A stretch of 26,590 bases of DNA, taken from Elysia marginata. Its lineage: Eukaryota; Mollusca; Gastropoda; Plakobranchidae. Position 1 is the stretch's first letter; every line of letters starts with the position of its first letter. The DNA lies in the NCBI GenBank assembly GCA_019649035.1, contig BMAT01001843.1:48593-75182 (forward strand), in the 5' to 3' direction. The notes under the pieces were generated by a model. That model ran no database searches and had not been told where the DNA came from. It saw only the letters and a program-made list of their open reading frames with translations. The position numbers and the translations under genes are program-made. Of this stretch, positions 1 to 9,900 are shown one piece after another.

Positions 1-213
1 CAAATCTGCAAATGTATTTCCATCTCTATGCAAAGTCTCATTATCATAACATCATCCATAATTATGTAGTGAGGAAATAAAAACTGTACACTTAGGTCCT
101 GTAAAGTTGAAAAAAAATATTTTAGAAAGCAAATTACTCTTGGATATATTTACACTATTTACAGTATGTGTTTCCAGCAATAATCTAGTGGTTTTGGTGG
201 GCCTGATGAAAAG

Positions 214-492
214 CTAAAAAGCAATGTTTGGGGTGAAGGTGGGTTGGCTAACACAAGGCCTAATGCCACTTGTTGACAGCTGATTCAGTAGAGATCTAGA
301 TCCAGATCTAGACCTACTTCGATCCCTATCTGTGTTGTCATCTGATTCTTCTGAAGAACTAGATCTAGACCTACTAAATCTAATTTCTTCTTCACTTTCT
401 AGATCTAGATTATCTTCATCACTATCTACAATGTCTGAGAATAAATCCAAAACTTCTTCGCGAGTGTAACGTCTTGGGCGAGAAGCAGCCAT
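214..492 (-). pseudogene. piggyBac-like transposase N-terminus (truncated)
   Basis: The start at 492 was chosen over the in-frame ATG at 534 because the sequence from MAASRPRRYTREEV onward is the usual style of piggyBac-element N-termini. The region is acidic, then rich in RS/SR dipeptides coded by AGATCTAGA-like triplets, which make a local direct-repeat structure. The frame closes at a TAG at 216-214. The recognisable continuation (GPPKPLDY) is in a different frame, so no full transposase can be made from this copy. Confidence 0.6.
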
Positions 493-694
493 GTCGACTG
501 AAGTCACAGCATGAGCCAAACTGAGAACAACCAACTCCCTAATGATTCGGTTTCTTTTTCAATTCAAATATCTCTCTAGGAATAAATTGTGGTTGAAATC
601 GAAAGCTAAGACTTCGTAGAATACGCTGTGATAATATTTCGCTATTTTGACGGTTGATCATTTTGATAGTTGTTTACACTATGACCGTATGTCT

Positions 695-758
695 AGCGGC
701 CGCAGTCTGCGGCCGCTCGTCTGAATGGTAAGATCTACCGGCCGCACACTGCGGCCGC
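695..758. repeat. Two GC-rich subterminal hairpins of the piggyBac-like element
   Basis: AGCGGCCGC (695-703) pairs with GCGGCCGCT (709-717) around a 5-nt loop. CGGCCGC (739-745) pairs with GCGGCCG (751-757), also with a 5-nt loop. The two hairpins share the core GCGGCCGCTCG and lie 42 nt apart, so they also form a direct repeat. They contrast strongly with the AT-rich surroundings. Likely transposase-binding subterminal repeats (inference). Confidence 0.75.
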
Positions 759-949
759 TCGGGTTTAAAGAGTTAAGGTTGTGGCATAATATTTGTACAT
801 TTTGTCTAAGAACCTCAATGAAGGCAACATAATCTTTTGAAGCTTTTAAATTTTTTTCTCCTTTTTTTAACCTATTATTAAATCTAAAATAACTTTGTTT
901 GCACCCATGGAAAGTAACATGGATGACATGTAAAATTTTGTTTTACCAG

Positions 950-1169
950 CATATCCTGACTAACAGTCACATTGAGGACAGTTCACAGTCCCTGAGCCTG
1001 GCTGTGGCCATTGTGCATCTTGACCTGGAGAGGCTGACAGTGAGCTTGGTGAGGCGTCTGCTACCACGTCTGCTTGCCACACCTGACTCTGGACCTCTCG
1101 CTGACCCCAAAGGCTATTGCCTTGCCAAGCTGTGTGTGCTCTGTATTACGGCTAAAGTAGGCCAGAAAG
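950..1169 (+). CDS. MED24: MED24 exon (first in window)
   Basis: Acceptor TTTTACCAG ends at 949; donor AAAG|GTGAG follows 1169. It enters in phase 0 and leaves one base over. It encodes 73 residues with helical leucine-rich text (VHLDLERLTVSLVRRLLPRL, then GYCLAKLCVLCITAKVG), typical of the HEAT-like repeat body of MED24. Codon use and GC content rise sharply against the flanking introns. An ATG at 899 in the same frame lies within the intron and is not a start. Confidence 0.85.
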
Positions 1170-4100
1170 GTGAGCCTCAAACCCAGCCTTATGTGTCACT
1201 GTTGGGTTTTTTTTTATGTGAGTAATCTCTAGGTATGTAAAAGCTTAATATTAAAAATATTTGTGTAATTAATTTTCCATTGTATGTTTGTCTCTCAACC
1301 AGTACCTGTGAGTCGGATGCTGCAACGTTTAAATTTCAAGATGTTACTTCTGTTGTTCTATCTTAGCCACACTGTTGTAATTGTTTAGTTGTTAGTTTCC
1401 TAAAAACAATGTCAAGATTGCACATGCTGCTAGAATTGTATGATGCGAGATCATGGAAAGCCTTTATTGTTCTTATTCACTGGCAGCCTTCTAAAGAAAA
1501 AAATTGTGTGCTAGTTGATTGTCATGAGCTTCAAATGTACTATGGTAAAAGAGAGGGGCTGGATTATCCAAAACATAAAGTTGACTTGTATCAAACAAAC
1601 AGATCACTGTGATCGTGGAGGTATGGTAAAACCTTTGTTGTAAATTATTGTAGATCATGAAGTGCGAGAAGGAAGAACCTTTCCACATATTGGTCCAAGT
1701 ATCTGGAACACTCTATTTAAAAAAATATATAAAATTGAGAACGAGGGCTGTCTTTAAAAGAAAACCGTAACACCCCTTACTTTTATGCATATTTTAGACG
1801 AATGCCATTTGTAGTGTAAATTGTCTCTTAAACCATGTAACTTTGTTTTCTGGAAACTTTCATAATAGTTTTTTTCACTTTCTCTCTCTATGATCTTTAT
1901 ATAAGACTTTCTGTACCTATCCATGTATTTATGCAAATGGTATTTCAAACAAGGAAATTTGTTCTCAGCTTTCATGCGTTAAAGATGCTGGAAATTATTT
2001 TTTATTTTCTTAAAAGATATAAGAGATAAGAGTTCCTGTCGAATTTCAAATAGAAACTTAAAAGGAAAGACTATTTCTTAGTGGTATTTCTTATTAATTA
2101 CCACAATATCATTTTCAGAACCCTATGTCCGCCGGTTTCATAGAGGTGTTACAGATGGTGATCTTGATATGGTGAGATAAATTTATTCTTTCAAGTTGTA
2201 CTGAAATCCTACAAATAAAACAAGTGAACTGCTCAATTTACTTTCACCCAAACATAAAAGTAGTTTGGTAAAGGAAAACATAAATGATCTTATTTTTTCA
2301 TTTGAAGCTCGTTTAAAACCTTTGCAATTGAACCATCAGAATGTTTCTTCTTTTGTATGTGTAACATTTTTGTTGGAAAAATTGTATTTTGATTGGTGTA
2401 TCAAATATCCTTCTCTTTATCATATTGTCACCGTCATTCTAGGACCAAGATGAAATCGAACCCCAACCAGCTAAACTTCGTAAAATGTCTGAGCCTCAAC
2501 TGACATTGAGTTTGGAGGAGTTCAACTTGGGTGAGGATATTTTATTACAGGTGCAATACATATCAGTGTCCCTCTTGAACTCATGTCTTTAGTTTTAGAC
2601 GAAAACCAAAAAGAAAAACAAAATTACCCCCACAACAGGTGCAATACATATTGGTGTCCCTCTTAGAACCATTGTCTTTAGTTTTAGAAAAACACCAAAA
2701 AGAGAAGCAAAATTACCCCCACAACCGGTGCAATACATATGGGTGTCCCTCTTAAAACTCATATCTTTGGTTTTAGACAAACACCCAAAACAAAATCCCC
2801 CCCCACCCCCGACCAAGATAAGTCGTTTGTAGTATCTGTCTCGGTTATCTTACATAAGTGGGATGTCACAATTTTTAAATCATAATACTTTGATAGTTTG
2901 TAACATATTTTTGTTTATAGCTTCCAAATTTTAAAAAGTGGATGAATTTGTCATAAGTTTATGGAAAGATAAAAAATTTTTTTGTGTAATTTGAAGTATA
3001 AACAAAATTAGGAATTAATCTACTTTTGTAAGTTAAGACCTTTCTCAAATTAAAATTTCTGTTATTCAACTCATTTGAAATGGCCATGAGGCATAAAATA
3101 TTACATGCTGACTGTTATGATAATTATTTATAGATTTTTAAATAATTAAGATCATTTACCATAAAAAATGCTAAGTTGGTAACTTCTTTTCCCCTAAGTT
3201 CTAAATGGTGTTATGTAACATAGTGAGAAGAATTAATTTATTTCTGGCACATTATCTGAGGTTATTGGAAATAATCCTTGTCTGCCTGTGTGACTCAAAA
3301 ATCTGAGACTTGACTGGGAAAATAAAAATAATGTAGAAATAATATATTAAGAGGAAAAATATCTCAAACGATCTTAAACTCTTGTTTAACTTCTTTAAGT
3401 TCCTGTGATGCTTGACATTCAACTTTGTTTTTGTTATTATTTTAGAAAGTAAATCTGGCTCAACCAGTGGTGCAACTAAGGGTGCAAATCACACAAATGG
3501 TCTTTTGTTTTCTTTTCAGATGCTATTGCAGATAAAGAGGATGGAGAAGGACTGCCCAGTTATGATGTAAAGGAGCCTCTGAACAAAGCTTTGGGTATGT
3601 ACATAAAGTAATGATCCAAGCGAATTTTGACTATCGTATCACTTTTTCTCTTGAAGTAATATAGAGTTACTTCTAAAGTGTACACAATAGAATATTGGCA
3701 AAATTGTTCATAACACTGAAATGAACAGTCATTCAATGATTTATTTTCTTCCAACAAGAACAGCTCCAAAAAGGCTTTGTCACTAATTTTATTTATTTTT
3801 TTGTTTACCTCAGTGAATCTGTTCTCCATGATGTCAACTATCCTGACCGCTAACAAGCTGACTCCACGCACTTGGTTCATTGTTTCTTTTCTGAAGGAGG
3901 TGATTAGGTGTGGGGGTCAGCACACCCGCTTTATCATGCAGTTTATGCCACACAATATGGTAGGTATTGGAGGAGACATCAATCGTTTTCTGCCCATGGA
4001 CGGAAAAAAGTTATAGCTTTTTCTGGAACATTTAAAACTTAGTTATATAACCAGGCTGTATTTATCTGTAACATAGGTCCACATGTGTGCATGTTCTGCA

Positions 4101-6611
4101 AAGTGGTAGTACCCCACAAAATAAGGAAATTGCAGCCCATCAATTACTATTTTTACCAAGTTCAGCATAATTTACTGACAGATTGCCAATATTGGCCTTT
4201 GATAAAATATCAACAGATTCTACCCTGGCTAACTGAAAGCCCAAATAAGTCAGAGAGTGGCTGTGTTCAGCCTGCTTAGCAACAATGGCCTGGTGATCCT
4301 TAGGTGCATTATTGTTGTTATCTGCACTGCACTAAAACTGCTCCCATTTTTTTCTCTTTATTGATTTTCACAAAACTTTAAGATAGACTTTTTTAAAATT
4401 ATATTTTTTATCCTAAAACTGGAAGTTAACCAGATTTAGTCTGTCCCACCACTCGCGGTGGATCTAGGAATGTAGATAAGATTTAGGTAATAGATCCTGA
4501 AATTCTGGTTCTGTATCACTTTCAGGGTAATCAGAATCATTGTTAGACAAACATTTACCATTATGACCTTATCACTGTCAGATGCTATTAAAATCTCGAC
4601 AATCACTCACACAACTTCATCTACCTTGCTCTAACAGTTGCTAGATTCTTCTGTTTTTACTACTAAGAAAACTCATAATAATCGCTAGAAATACTGAATT
4701 TTGATGGGAAACACATCCAAGTGATCACATGATCTCTGTTCTCTTAGTAAACCCATGCCAAATTTGTGTTTCTGTATGAACAGGATGTAGTGATGCTCCA
4801 AAATGTGCTTTGCCATAAAGTCTGATGTTGCTTGTTGAACTCAATTAGTTTTTCACTATGAATGGGCTTGATCTAATCTGTGCAAAAAAATCATGTAAAA
4901 TCAACAAAAGCGAGGACCTCTAAGGGCTGTGCACATGTAGAATGCAAAACTATGACTACTTATAGGCTACCAAATTAGTTTAAGTACATGGGGCATTTGG
5001 TAAAGTACACTAATTTTGTAATTTTTAAATTGATAACCAGCTAAATAGATCACAGAAAAATTGACACCTTGAGAAAAGTGGATAAAATCTTGCACAATAA
5101 AGTTGTGAATAAATTTCTGAAAGTGTCTTTTGCATAAGAAAACTATGTGAAGAGTGACACTTAAGTCAAATGTATAGATTCAAGGACTGGTAAAAGATGG
5201 CTAATTAATGCCAGTGATAAATCGCACCCTGCCAGAGCCAGCCGTGTCTTGGCATGCTGATGTTTTAATTTGTTTCATGAGCTTGGAGGGATTTCTCCTG
5301 CACAGCACAAACCAAAATCCTTCCTTGAGCATTATCAGATAACGCCATTAGGCCCTTTTTAGAAAAATAAGCTGTACGAGCTAACTCGTGCTTAGTGTAG
5401 GATCTGTTAACTACACAGAATTAAAAATTTACAAAGTTGTGCTAAAGAGTTGTCTGTCAGTTAGTGAATTAAAAATTCTTAAAATCAAATATAAAGTTAA
5501 GATCCAGAATAAGGATAGAAGTAGTTTTTTAAGATGCACACGCTTTGGTCGTGACAAATCTAAAAAGGTAGTGAAAATAAAAAAAGATTGTATGTCAATC
5601 AATAATACTTGTTTGATTAAAAAGGTGTTTTATAAATGATTTTCTGTTACAATAATTGAGGGATATGGGGGCATGAAAATTTTGCGTATGTCTTGCATTT
5701 TATCCAAATGACTCTTAAATTGCACTTCCTAGTTTTCAGGTATAGGCTTTCAAAAGTTTAGTGGGTGTTCAGAAGTCCCATTTTTTTTTGTATTTTAGAT
5801 GCTGATGCTAAAACCTTTTCTAAATAATTTTCACACTTGATACATGTAAAAATTTCGAGTTTTATGTGTTTAGTTTTAATTGTTATGGTTCATAAGGGTT
5901 TCACACCTTTCTAGCTGTCTAAACTTCAAAGGTAATGTTCTCCCCTTTCTGAAATTTCACAAGTCCTAACACTGCCAACTTCAAATGGCTATAACTTCAT
6001 ACAGTAGCATGATAGAACCATCTGTTGTACTTAAAAGTAAAGAAAAAAGGCTTTCCTGTGACATCAATATCTTACTACTTTCCAGCTTAACCCCTTCATG
6101 ACGTAGGTTTTGTAAATCGCCATGATGTGACAGTTTTTAGGTAGAGAAGGGATTATTTGTATATTTTAACATTGCTGAACTCCAATTATATGGTCGGATT
6201 TCAAATAACTCTGCATTAAATATCCCTCCTACGCAGTGCTAAGCATGATGTACATAGTACAATTAAGCATCATAGGGAATGGCAATATCAGCTGATTTGA
6301 GGATGTACAACGTATGTCGTTTCTGCATCTTGTCACGCCAAATAGGACATACAGCGTACGTTATATGTCATGAAGGGGTTAAGACTCATTTTTACTGGTT
6401 GCAAGACATATATGCTTTACTGCTTGTGCTGAAATTTTTTCCAATTCCTTTTCAGCTAAATCAAGTCATGAGAGCCCTACCTGGCATCTTCTCAGATGAA
6501 GAAATTTTACGCATCTGTGACCTAACTACAGTCACAGGGCGCAAGAATGCAGCAAAAGCCATCACTGTGAACTCAGTAACCCCTCCATTAGATATACTGA
6601 ACTGGAGTTGA
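950..6611 (+). CDS. MED24: Mediator complex subunit 24 (C-terminal part, six exons)
   Basis: MED24 is a tail-module subunit of the nuclear Mediator complex, which links transcription factors to RNA polymerase II. Exons are 950-1169, 2119-2171, 2443-2530, 3520-3594, 3814-3959 and 6456-6611. All have GT-AG junctions and compatible phases, and they join to 738 nt (245 residues plus TGA). Recognition rests on the last two exons: a TRFIMQFMPHNM-like segment followed by LTTVTGRKNAAKAI, which matches the animal MED24 C-terminus as I remember it (FMPF..VSELV ... LGRQ.AAKAI). The earlier exons give a leucine-rich helical stretch and an acidic linker, as expected. The protein runs about 15 residues past the AAKAI motif. 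The N-terminal three quarters lie upstream of the window, because full-length MED24 is close to 1000 residues. The identification is from memory, not a search. Confidence 0.85.
2119..2171 (+). CDS. MED24: MED24 exon
   Basis: A 53-nt exon between ATTTTCAG and ATG|GTGAG. With the spare G from the previous exon it reads EPYVRRFHRGVTDGDLDM. It is too short to recognise alone; it is accepted because both splice sites are good and the phase closes exactly. Confidence 0.8.
2443..2530 (+). CDS. MED24: MED24 exon
   Basis: An 88-nt exon after CATTCTAG, ending TTGG|GTGAG. It encodes an acidic-basic linker followed by a hydrophobic stretch (KLRKMSEPQLTLSLEEFNL). Immediately downstream, in the intron, begins a three-copy tandem repeat. 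Confidence 0.8.
2551..2812. repeat. Tandem repeat, three units of about 88 bp
   Basis: GTGCAATACATAT recurs at 2551, 2639 and 2728, each followed by a GTGTCCCTCTT block, a TCTTT(A/G)GTTTTAGA block and an A-rich/C-rich tail. Units 1 and 2 are close to full length; unit 3 ends in a C-run. It lies in a MED24 intron. The minus-strand frame across it (2816-2595) is a by-product of the repeat, not a gene. Confidence 0.88.
3520..3594 (+). CDS. MED24: MED24 exon
   Basis: A 75-nt exon with a strong polypyrimidine acceptor (TTTTCTTTTCAG) and donor TTGG|GTATGT. It encodes an acidic segment ending YDVKEPLNKAL. A 54-nt open stretch just upstream (3446-3499) looks exon-like but is separated by only 20 nt; see findings. 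Confidence 0.82.
3814..3959 (+). CDS. MED24: MED24 exon (penultimate)
   Basis: A 146-nt exon between GTTTACCTCAG and ATG|GTAGGT. It encodes 49 residues with LFSMMSTILTANKLTPRTWF followed by a block ending GGQHTRFIMQFMPHNM. The last block is one of the two segments that identify the gene as MED24. Confidence 0.88.
3960..5686. other. MED24 last intron, 5' part: no gene seen
   Basis: AT-rich intron sequence. Several short open frames (for example 4085-4279 and 5388-5639) have no recognisable motif and AT-driven composition. A short minus-strand acidic reading near 4560-4490 is too weak to call. Confidence 0.6.
5689..6408. mobile_element. MITE copy 3 (TGTCTTGC family), interrupted by a younger MITE
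   Basis: The left end TA-TGTCTTGCATTT (5687 on) and the right end GCAAGACA-TA (6401-6410) are inverted copies flanked by TA. The left arm aligns with the left arms at 15950 and 18754 (shared TTTTCAGG block with the 18754 copy). The right arm ACTGGTTGCAAGACATA nearly matches ACTAGTTGCAAGACATA of the 18754 copy. A 288-bp TTAA-flanked element sits within it. Without that insert the copy is about 430 bp, longer than the other two, so it may be closer to the parent. Confidence 0.65.
6087..6382. mobile_element. piggyBac-type MITE with TTAA target duplication
   Basis: TTAA at 6087-6090 and 6379-6382 flank a 288-bp element. Its ends, CCCCTTCATGAC (6091-6102) and GTCATGAAGGGG (6367-6378), are perfect 12-bp inverted repeats. 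A TTAA duplication plus CCC(C/T)TT ends is the signature of piggyBac-mobilised non-autonomous elements. There is no transposase frame inside. Further subterminal similarity (a CGCCATGATGTGACA-like segment and an inverted GGCGTGACAAGATG-like segment) supports a common origin of the two arms. Confidence 0.88.
6456..6611 (+). CDS. MED24: MED24 terminal exon with stop codon
   Basis: Follows a 2.5-kb intron; acceptor CCTTTTCAG ends at 6455. It encodes LNQVMRALPGIFSDEEILR, then LTTVTGRKNAAKAI and a 15-residue tail, and stops at TGA 6609-6611. The GRKNAAKAI motif corresponds to the conserved MED24 C-terminus; the extra tail seems to be specific to this lineage (inference). Confidence 0.88.
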   Translation, partial: LNQVMRALPGIFSDEEILRICDLTTVTGRKNAAKAITVNSVTPPLDILNWS

Positions 6612-6985
6612 TAACTGTGGGGGTGAACTGAACATTTATTGTGGTATTCATGACCAGATTGACATTCAATGAAATTCATCCATCAACTTCAATGGAAGTC
6701 TTTACAGCTAGATGGTTGTAGATGGCAAGGGATGCCTCTGCTTGGGACTGAATACAGTAATTTACTTGTGAAATAGAACAAAATCTCAAAAGGACATTGC
6801 CATGCAATCTCAAGCTGTGTAGGCATTTCTGCAATTTACACATCAGGGAAAATCTTCAGTAAATTTGGTCTTTGGAGTAAAGGTTCTTGACAGGTTTATT
6901 AAGATGTTGTTTTATTTTTGTCTATAATGTTTGGTCTTGTTCAATTTAGTTTGTAAATAAAATGTGTATTTGTATTTGTGTGTTA
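6612..6985 (+). other. MED24: MED24 3' UTR
   Basis: Runs from the stop codon to just past the AATAAA at 6956-6961. It has no continuing open frame. The exact cleavage site cannot be read from sequence. Confidence 0.65.
6956..6961 (+). promoter_or_regulatory. poly(A) signal of MED24
   Basis: Canonical AATAAA about 345 nt after the stop, followed at once by a GT-rich tract (ATGTGTATTTGTATTTGTGTG). This is the usual arrangement of hexamer and downstream element. Confidence 0.75.
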
Positions 6986-9900
6986 GCAGTTCAAGATTGA
7001 AAAACATTTCTTTCCTTTTGCCTCAGCTCTAGTATGAAAAAGAAAGAAACTTGTCTTACTTCATGTAATTTGGTGGGGTTTTTTTGTGTTTTTTTTGTAT
7101 GGTATCTTATAGAAACTAAATAGAATAAGTTCAATTTTCATTAACTTTATTACAACAGTGAGCTTTTTTCTATGGAAAAGAATGAAAATATTTCATAATT
7201 CGAAATATTGCTTTGCACATTAAATTGACATGTTTATGTAAAAGATTGGAAATCACAGAAAAAAAAAATTTGCGATATTTTGTAGGCAGTTAGGTTCTAT
7301 TGACTGATTTCCACAACACAAAGTGTGGCGTAAGTAATTTTTAAATCATGTATTTTATTTCTTCAGTTTTGTGGCTGTCTTGATTTTTTACATCCTTTTG
7401 TTGAACCAATAGAAGAACTTACACTCTATTATTTCAGACAAAATCTTTGGTATTTTTAGTCCATGTCATTCTGTAGATAAAAGATTGGGCTTGCAATTAA
7501 AAGTTGCATCTTTTCAGAGGTCTTGGGGTTCTTAAAAATTTTCACTGTTGTTTGTTTATCAAGCCATTCTGAGCTATAAAAGATTTCTCTCTTTATTGAG
7601 CATTCTGAGATAGCATTTCTATATACCAAAACACTAGACAGCAAAACTAGGTATAATGTCAAAACAAAAACTTTGGTTCAAAAACTTATTGTTGCAGATT
7701 TTATAGTTATGACCAAACTTCAGTTTTGATGAGAATTTTTATTAAAAGAGGGCTTATTATTGCTTCACTAAATAGGACAATAGGCCACTCAGGGATAATC
7801 AGTTGTTCCTTAAGGTCCTCTTGGGTTCTAATACAGGTATAGAGGTAAGGAAAGGGTCTATATAATAACATTGCTACATGTGTTCAGGTTGAAGATTTTT
7901 TAATGATGGTGATTTTTTTTACCTTTTGAGTGTCAGAAGCAAGCTATTCTTGTTATAGTGGTCACTGCTTCATTATCCACTGTGGTTGACCTGCTTCAGC
8001 TTTTGAACCGCTACTCAATGGAACCAATTAATTTGTACCGGTATATAGATACCCCCTTTAGATTAGAAACCACCTCTAATGTTTTACAACATCTTTTAAC
8101 CCCTTGATTTCAATCTTACCCACTAATAAGCGCCCCACACAATTTGTTTCACACCAATGATACATCAGTTGAAAATGCTGAGCCATGAAATTGACCAATT
8201 CAGCACACAAGCAGGGACAAAGTATTTGGAATACACTGCCAAGAGATAGAGGGATTATCTTTAAACTTATAACTAATGCTTTTCCACTTGCAGTTTAGTG
8301 TAAATATGTACAGAGAGTATGTGTTGTGTGTATATCACTATATGTGAAAGGTCTAATGCTTTAGTAATATTTTCATAGAACTTTTGGAATGTAGAGCTAA
8401 AGAAATTTTAAGTACAAAGACGAGTTATCAACATGATACATTAATGAACCTGTTTTAATAATTTTCCAAACTCATGTAAAGTTTGCTATTGCTATTTAAT
8501 ATTTGAAATTCATACTTTCATGTATGTTTGTCCTCGAAAAATAGGAATAGTAGGTTGAATATCATCTTCCCTAAGGTTTTTTTAACATGTAAAGGAAACA
8601 ATTTGCTTTTGAAATTGGAGAATCACTCTAAATTAAGTACATCTGTCATTGCATCATTTTGCACTGCTTGAGGCCGCAAATTTGGCATATCCTATGACAA
8701 AGATACAAATTTGTTTTGCTGTTATTTTTTCTGCAAAATCTACGGATTAAGAAAAAAAAGTTGTATAATTTTATTTGACAAAAGTAAAGACTAAATAGGG
8801 GTATAAATTTAACTACCTAATGCAGCATGCATCAAAAGCTTCAGCGTAACTTATCGGAGGTTGAATTTAACATAGACAGCTTTATTTGTTTTCATCTTTG
8901 GCCAGTGCTGGATCTACTTAAGATTTAGGCTAAATCTAGATTAGATGGCTGCATGGTTTGGGAAACACTTGATTTGATGCTCAGGATTCATATTGTGAAC
9001 TTTTATACAACCTAGAGAATAAATTATAAAACACTGGCCTCAATCTAATTCTTAATTCCGTTTTTGCAGTCTAGATCTAATGTAGATCAAAACCTAGATC
9101 TGACTGTATGAATGTTCGCTGTCTGAGTTTCAGGTTTGCTTGATGTATAAAGACCTACAAAGTGATGGTTTCAGTTCTTTTCTTAAAACTGATGCCAATA
9201 CTTGATCCTAGGTCTTTAAAAAAAGAGAAGTCCAATCTTACAAATTTATTTGTTAAGGTTTGGAGAGCATCGTAATTTATTGTTCAGTGTAAGATTGCAA
9301 ACAGCAATAATTCAATATTTTTCCCCTTACGTTACTCAAGGGATATAACTCTTCAAATAAAGTTAACAGTTAAAAGCTTGGTCTCTGAAGTTACAATACA
9401 TTTTATGATTTAATTTGAAAATACCATGAAGTCAACATCACAAAAATAATTTCTATATGAATTGCGATGGACCAACATTCTTCAAATTGTGTCCCTTTGT
9501 AGGGAGGCAGGACAAATGAGCAACTTCTTGCTACAAACTTTTTTTCTGTTTTTCTTTTTAACTGTTCACAATTAATGCGTTTTATGAAACCATAGTATAA
9601 CATTGCTTAGTCTTGCATTATTGAATATTTTTTTATTTAGGAGTTTGTAGATCATTGAAGCCTAATTTTAGCAAACAAAGCTATCTAATACTTTTTTTTC
9701 TCTTCACCTCTTGTCTTAGTCTCACTTTTTTTCTCGATTACAATTCTATGACAATGACTCTAAACTTTAAAGCTAGTTTTTTTTTTTAACTTTTCAATTC
9801 AAGGGCAGAATGCATAACTTTTATTAAGTGGTAGTGTCAGTTACTCTTTTGCATTATAACTCTGAACATTGAAACGAAGCGGATTGCTCTACGTATGTTC

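Larger units (their letters stand above)
214..776 (-). mobile_element. Decayed piggyBac-like transposon, 5' terminal part
   Basis: On the minus strand a TTAA (773-776) is followed by CTCTTTAAACCCGAG, two GC-rich hairpins (about 757-739 and 717-695), an AT-rich leader, and an ATG at 492. The 92-residue frame begins MAASRPRRYTREEVLDLF. It continues through an acidic DSDEDN/SEEE segment and a serine-arginine stretch and stops at 214. Just past the stop, in another frame (about 214-158), comes SSGPPKPLDY. That resembles the conserved GP..PLDYF motif that opens the piggyBac transposase core (DDE_Tnp_1_7 family), so the copy carries a frameshift. After PLDY the core is not recognisable, and the other terminus is not visible. 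TTAA targeting is known for the superfamily; the assignment is inferred. Confidence 0.7.

Noticed and set aside
4490..4560. Minus-strand acidic reading (SDYPESDTEPEF) resembling a transposase N-terminus
   Set aside because: Short, bounded by stops on both sides, without conserved core motifs or element ends; not enough to call a second piggyBac copy.
8098..8115. TTAACCCCTTGATT as a second piggyBac-type MITE end
   Set aside because: No matching inverted end with AAGGGGTTAA was found downstream, and similarity stops after six bases beyond TTAA.
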